Shown piece by piece: positions 60,209-64,000 of a stretch of 64,000 bases of DNA. Position 1 is the stretch's first letter, and each line of letters starts with the position of its first letter. The notes under the pieces were generated by a model. That model had not been told where the DNA came from, did not search any database, and saw only the letters and a program-made list of their open reading frames with translations. A program made the translations under genes and the position numbers. The stretch comes from Pteria penguin (taxonomy: Eukaryota > Mollusca > Bivalvia > Pterioida > Pteriidae), in the NCBI GenBank assembly GCA_035048485.1, contig CM068587.1, positions 51,248,501 to 51,312,500 of the forward strand, in the 5' to 3' direction.

Positions 60209-60402
60209 CAGTCTAGGTGTTTTGTAGTAACAACACAAAACACAGTGGGAAAACACCCAAAATCACAATGGGAGTCCAATTGGAAATTTACCTTTGCTCA
60301 TTCTCATCCTTATTATATACACAGTGTATTTTGTAATTCTTGAAATTACACTTGGTTGTGGTCCACTATGGGGGGTGGAAAAATTACAAAACACCTGGAC
60401 TG
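60209..60402. mobile_element. hAT-like MITE downstream of the claudin-like gene
   Basis: CAGTCTAGGTGTTTTGTA at the left and the reverse of TACAAAACACCTGGACTG at the right differ at one position. The flanks ATACAGTA and TACCGTAA are similar but not identical, compatible with an aged 7-8-bp duplication. CAG...CTG ends suggest hAT. 59350-60200 is the 3' flank of the gene with no other feature seen. Confidence 0.75.
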
Positions 60403-61731
60403 TACCGTAAGAGAGAAAAAACAACTTGACCGCTGGCACAATATTTATTTAGGGTACATGTATATCTTGTTGCAAACATATATGTATATACTTGGAAGAG
60501 TACGATGTTTGTAGGTAAGGTTGTGCCACACAACAAGCCATGTTATTTCGCTTCTTTCGTGTATTTCAGTACATAATTTTCATATTGTGCAAGCATTGTA
60601 TTTTCATTGAATATTCTGATGTAAACTAGATAAATTCACAAATATCATATTTTACATGATATTAGGGGCCTATTTTTCATGATATTAGGGGCCTAATGCC
60701 CAAATTACCACTTTTTGCTGGGATTTGCTTTCCAATATGGATCATATATTGCATTTTACCACTACAGATTTTATTATAGAAATGAAATGCACATTTGTAG
60801 ACATTTCAGATTTGATGTATATATAGGATTGTTTATGGAGAAAGTCAGTGATAGTGCTGTGAAATGAAATCCATGGTTGTGACGTGTTTATATTAATTGG
60901 CAATTTCGATAATACAGAGTTATTTCCCTTTTGTGTAGATATCTACCGTCAAAATCAGCATGGTGTCATACAATTTCTGTGAAAGTGTCATTTTTGCGCC
61001 ATGCATTCCAATAATTTTACATTGGTTTTCATGGAACCTGCTTATATCACAATTATTAGGTCATATACCTACTCAAAGGGCAGGTAACTCTTTATTATAA
61101 AAAGACCCAGTTGAGCTTATCGAGGGCACCCACAGCATGACACAAGAACATCATGTAATATCCACTCCGAGTGGGGTTTTTTTTTTTTTTTTTTGCATTT
61201 TATTGAAATGTAGTATCAGTATTTGTTTTGAAAATTTTTTGAAACGTCTGTCCTAGTTGTAAACTGTTGATAGGTCAATAAAAGACAATGTCATGTTTCA
61301 GGTTTTTAAGTAAATTTGGAACTCAGAACTGATATAAAATCATTGTTTCAATGATTATCTTATGTGGTAAGAAAATTGATTTTACATGTCTCATCATTTA
61401 ATAATATTTCAAACGACGCATCAAATATAGGTACTTCTATCCCTATTGTGCCATACCTGTGTATAATCAGTGCAATGCATTTATTGGTGCTTTAAAAGGT
61501 GTTATATTAAAGAATGAACTTAAACCTGTGAACTGAACAAAATAATTGGTATCAAACATTTTTGGTTTAGGTTCCCAAAACTTCACACATTTTTCAATGT
61601 AATGCTTATGTACTGTTGAATATGTTTCTGTAAGATATTTTGGTAGTCTTACGATGAATGGTAGAGACATAAAGTGCAATGATCCTTTGATCTTCTTCCT
61701 CCCTTTAATCAGAAACTTCTTGGACAGACTT

Positions 61732-61890
61732 AGTGCAGTGGTCTAGCACTTACCTTGCAGTTCAGGCATCAAGGTCATTTTCTGGATTGTTCCCCCCTGA
61801 TTTTATGTTTGTTTATTTCTTGTTTCTGTGTTGCAATATGACAGAAGCATTGTAAAATCCCACACAACCACCGAAACCATCAACTTGAAA
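61732..61890 (+). mobile_element. tRNA-derived SINE (family 2), decayed
   Basis: AGACTTAGTGCAGTGGTCTA, GCACTTACCTTGCAG, TTGTTTCTGTGTTGCAATATG and CACACAACCACCGAAACC follow the family 2 order. 60410-61730 contains a duplicated CATGATATTAGGGGCCTA (60656-60704) and a T run at 61178, otherwise nothing. Confidence 0.5.
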
Positions 61891-63474
61891 ATAATATATT
61901 AGAGTATAGTGCACATTCAATTTACCCGTCCTTCCTGCTTTCTAGAATTCCCATTTATTTAGGCAGATTGTTCATAGAAGGAGCATTTGTCTTTCACAAG
62001 CACATATTTCATTCCTAGGATAGCATTTACCATCCCAGTCCTTTCATCTTAATGGGTCAATTCTTTGTATGCTTCATGTCGTACGTGTTGTATGATTTTG
62101 AAATTAATTCCAGTATTCAGAATTGTTAGAAAATATGCAGCCTCTATGCACCCTTTATTGATTCAAGATTAATGCTAAATACAAAACTTGATATTGTTTT
62201 TGGGGCATTTTGCATCTGTTGTGTTTGTAAAATTAAAGTACCTATTTTTTTCAATATTGTATATTATATTTATATGATAAATGTAATTAATTACATGCAT
62301 ATTCTTATAATCATACCTGCTATATCATGTTTATATCCTCAGAAATTGGTATGTTAGGTGCGATTTCACAACATCTTTAAATTTTTGCCGCGGTAGAATG
62401 AATATTGACGTCACAGTGACAAAAACGCAGGATATTATGTCATCAGAGAAAACATTTTGTGGATGAGATATACCACAAATTTTTAAACCAATCAAAAAGC
62501 ACGTCGCACGTGAAATTAAATGATTATGCAAGATACTGAAGACAATTTTCCTTGGAATGATGCTAGTATTGATTGACTGTGATTCATAAAAAAAAAACTT
62601 GAAACGAGAAATACAGTATCAATATTAATTATCACTAAAATTGTACTAGCATTCTGTAGGTCGCATGGAAATTTTTTATCATAAAGCGCCACCAATTGTT
62701 ACTATATGCAGAAATCATAAGTGCGTACAGATGCATTAAGCTTCGATTAAAATTTCATGTGTTAATTACTTGATTATTACTGGTAGAATTTCTTGAAATA
62801 ATGAACTGCATGTAAATGTGTCTCTCCAATCAGATCAGTTCAGACCGTATCAAGATATTTCATACGTCATTCCAGTCATTACTGCCTTTCCTTCATTCCT
62901 CTTATTCAATTGATACTCTGCCTCCACCATTTCCATCCCAAATGTGTAATAATTCAATAGTTTTCTTCTTAATGACGAAAATGCTTTACTGCAAAATACG
63001 AAAGAAACCAAGTCTAAAAACAATACACATACAGACTCTTTCACATTAAATTGACCGCTGTTGTAACATCTTTCATCTCTATTCCTTCAATATGACACAT
63101 AAGACTATTGGATTTTATTTGGCCTGTAAAGTAAAAGTGACTTGTAGGAATCACACTTTTTGTAAAATGAATTTCTGGCAAAACATGTTCCTTCAAACAC
63201 TCGAAATGCTTTTTAACATGACGTCAAATCTTTTACAGAGATGTTTATCATTTCACAACCAAAGTGTCATTCCTTCAGTTTACAGGAAAGGGTCTGTTTT
63301 TCATGCTTTATAAAATTATATTGAATAACACCCAAACATTGGGTTTTTTTTAGGTACATCCAAATGACTGTCAGTTTATCTGTGAGTATATGATAACAAT
63401 TTTTTTATATATTATTTCTGTAACAGTTGTATGCCATCCCCTTGATCATGAGTGCACAACATTTTAATATGGTG

Positions 63475-63700
63475 ATTTGTCTGCCCTTGATGAGAACTCT
63501 CTCACTTTCTAAAATCACCGCAACTTATATTAAGGTGACTGCTACTTGATTGACTATCTCACCGTGGTCTATAGACCATACAGAGAAGAAAAGTATATTG
63601 AATTTTAAATAGTCGTAGTACAACTTTTACTCCACTCTTTTTTTACATTTCTTAGGACTACCTTAAAAACATGGGCAGATAACTCACTTTATTGAAATGA
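63475..63700. repeat. Dispersed repeat shared with 53970-54225
   Basis: TGATTTGTCTGCCCTTGATGAG, ACTATCTCACCGTGGTCTAT, ACAGAGAAGAAAAGTATATTG and GGGCAGATAACTCAC (pieces) match the intronic copy. 61900-63470 and 63700-64000 hold no gene I can support, only short chance frames. Confidence 0.68.
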
Positions 63701-64000
63701 CCTTTATTGTAGTAAGTACATGGTGCTTTGACACTGGTTTTGATATGTAATCTGTGTTGTTTTGTTATCACAATATGTTTAAAGTTTAAAGCTTATGAAG
63801 TATATAATACATGAGTATTAACATGTATAGATCAAAATATCTTCCAGATACATGGAATTACTATAGTAGGTACTGCATGTCATCCTGCTTCCTTATTATA
63901 TGTGTTAAGCTTTCCTATAAGGAAATAAAACATAAAAACTTAAAAGATAAAATGTCACTGTCTTGCCTTATGTTTTGCTTCCTTAGAAATATGATGGAAA

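Noticed and set aside
62380..62530. Possible promoter with a TGACGTCA-like element
   Set aside because: A CRE-like word and GC-richer patch are present, but no gene start follows in the window.
62816..63313. Open frames of 64-77 codons near the right end
   Set aside because: No domain, no splice context and biased composition; treated as chance.

Overview
The window looks like AT-rich, repeat-dense genomic DNA from a bivalve mollusc. This is inferred from three things: interrupted genes with GT-AG introns, tRNA-headed SINEs with target-site duplications, and Penelope-like reverse transcriptase relics beside rolling-circle-type non-autonomous elements whose cores are ~145-bp tandem repeats. 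I cannot name the species. There is no prokaryotic-style gene organisation. Most short open frames are chance frames or transposon debris.

Layout. 1-1.9 kb: repeat fragments and unremarkable AT-rich DNA. 1.9-4.5 kb: a 52-bp satellite of about 50 units. 4.5-9.9 kb: SINEs, a rolling-circle-like element, a small inverted-repeat transposon and two phase-compatible exons of an unidentified minus-strand gene (8334-8747). 10-20 kb: minisatellites, dispersed repeats, reverse transcriptase fragments and a trinucleotide tract. 21.3-23.3 kb: the most complete Penelope-like reverse transcriptase copy, broken by two frameshifts. 24.7-36 kb: solo copies of its 3' tail motif, dispersed repeats and a 1.23-kb tandem duplication. 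36-40.5 kb: SINEs and simple repeats. 40.7-45 kb: one old reverse transcriptase copy opened up by a rolling-circle-like element, a TA expansion, a 43-bp tandem expansion of its own coding sequence and a further repeat. 45-51.5 kb: more rolling-circle-like elements, SINEs and small inverted-repeat elements.

The recognisable genes are at 52-59.4 kb. They form a divergent pair. The 5' part of a beta-1,3-N-acetylgalactosaminyltransferase 2 gene (B3GALNT2-like) runs on the minus strand. A complete three-exon gene for a 161-residue four-pass claudin/PMP22-like membrane protein runs on the plus strand. The two start codons are 357 bp apart, which suggests a shared bidirectional promoter. All splice phases close exactly. 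The catalytic exons of the glycosyltransferase were not found in the 52 kb downstream. 59.4-64 kb holds the 3' flank, small repeats and no gene I can support.
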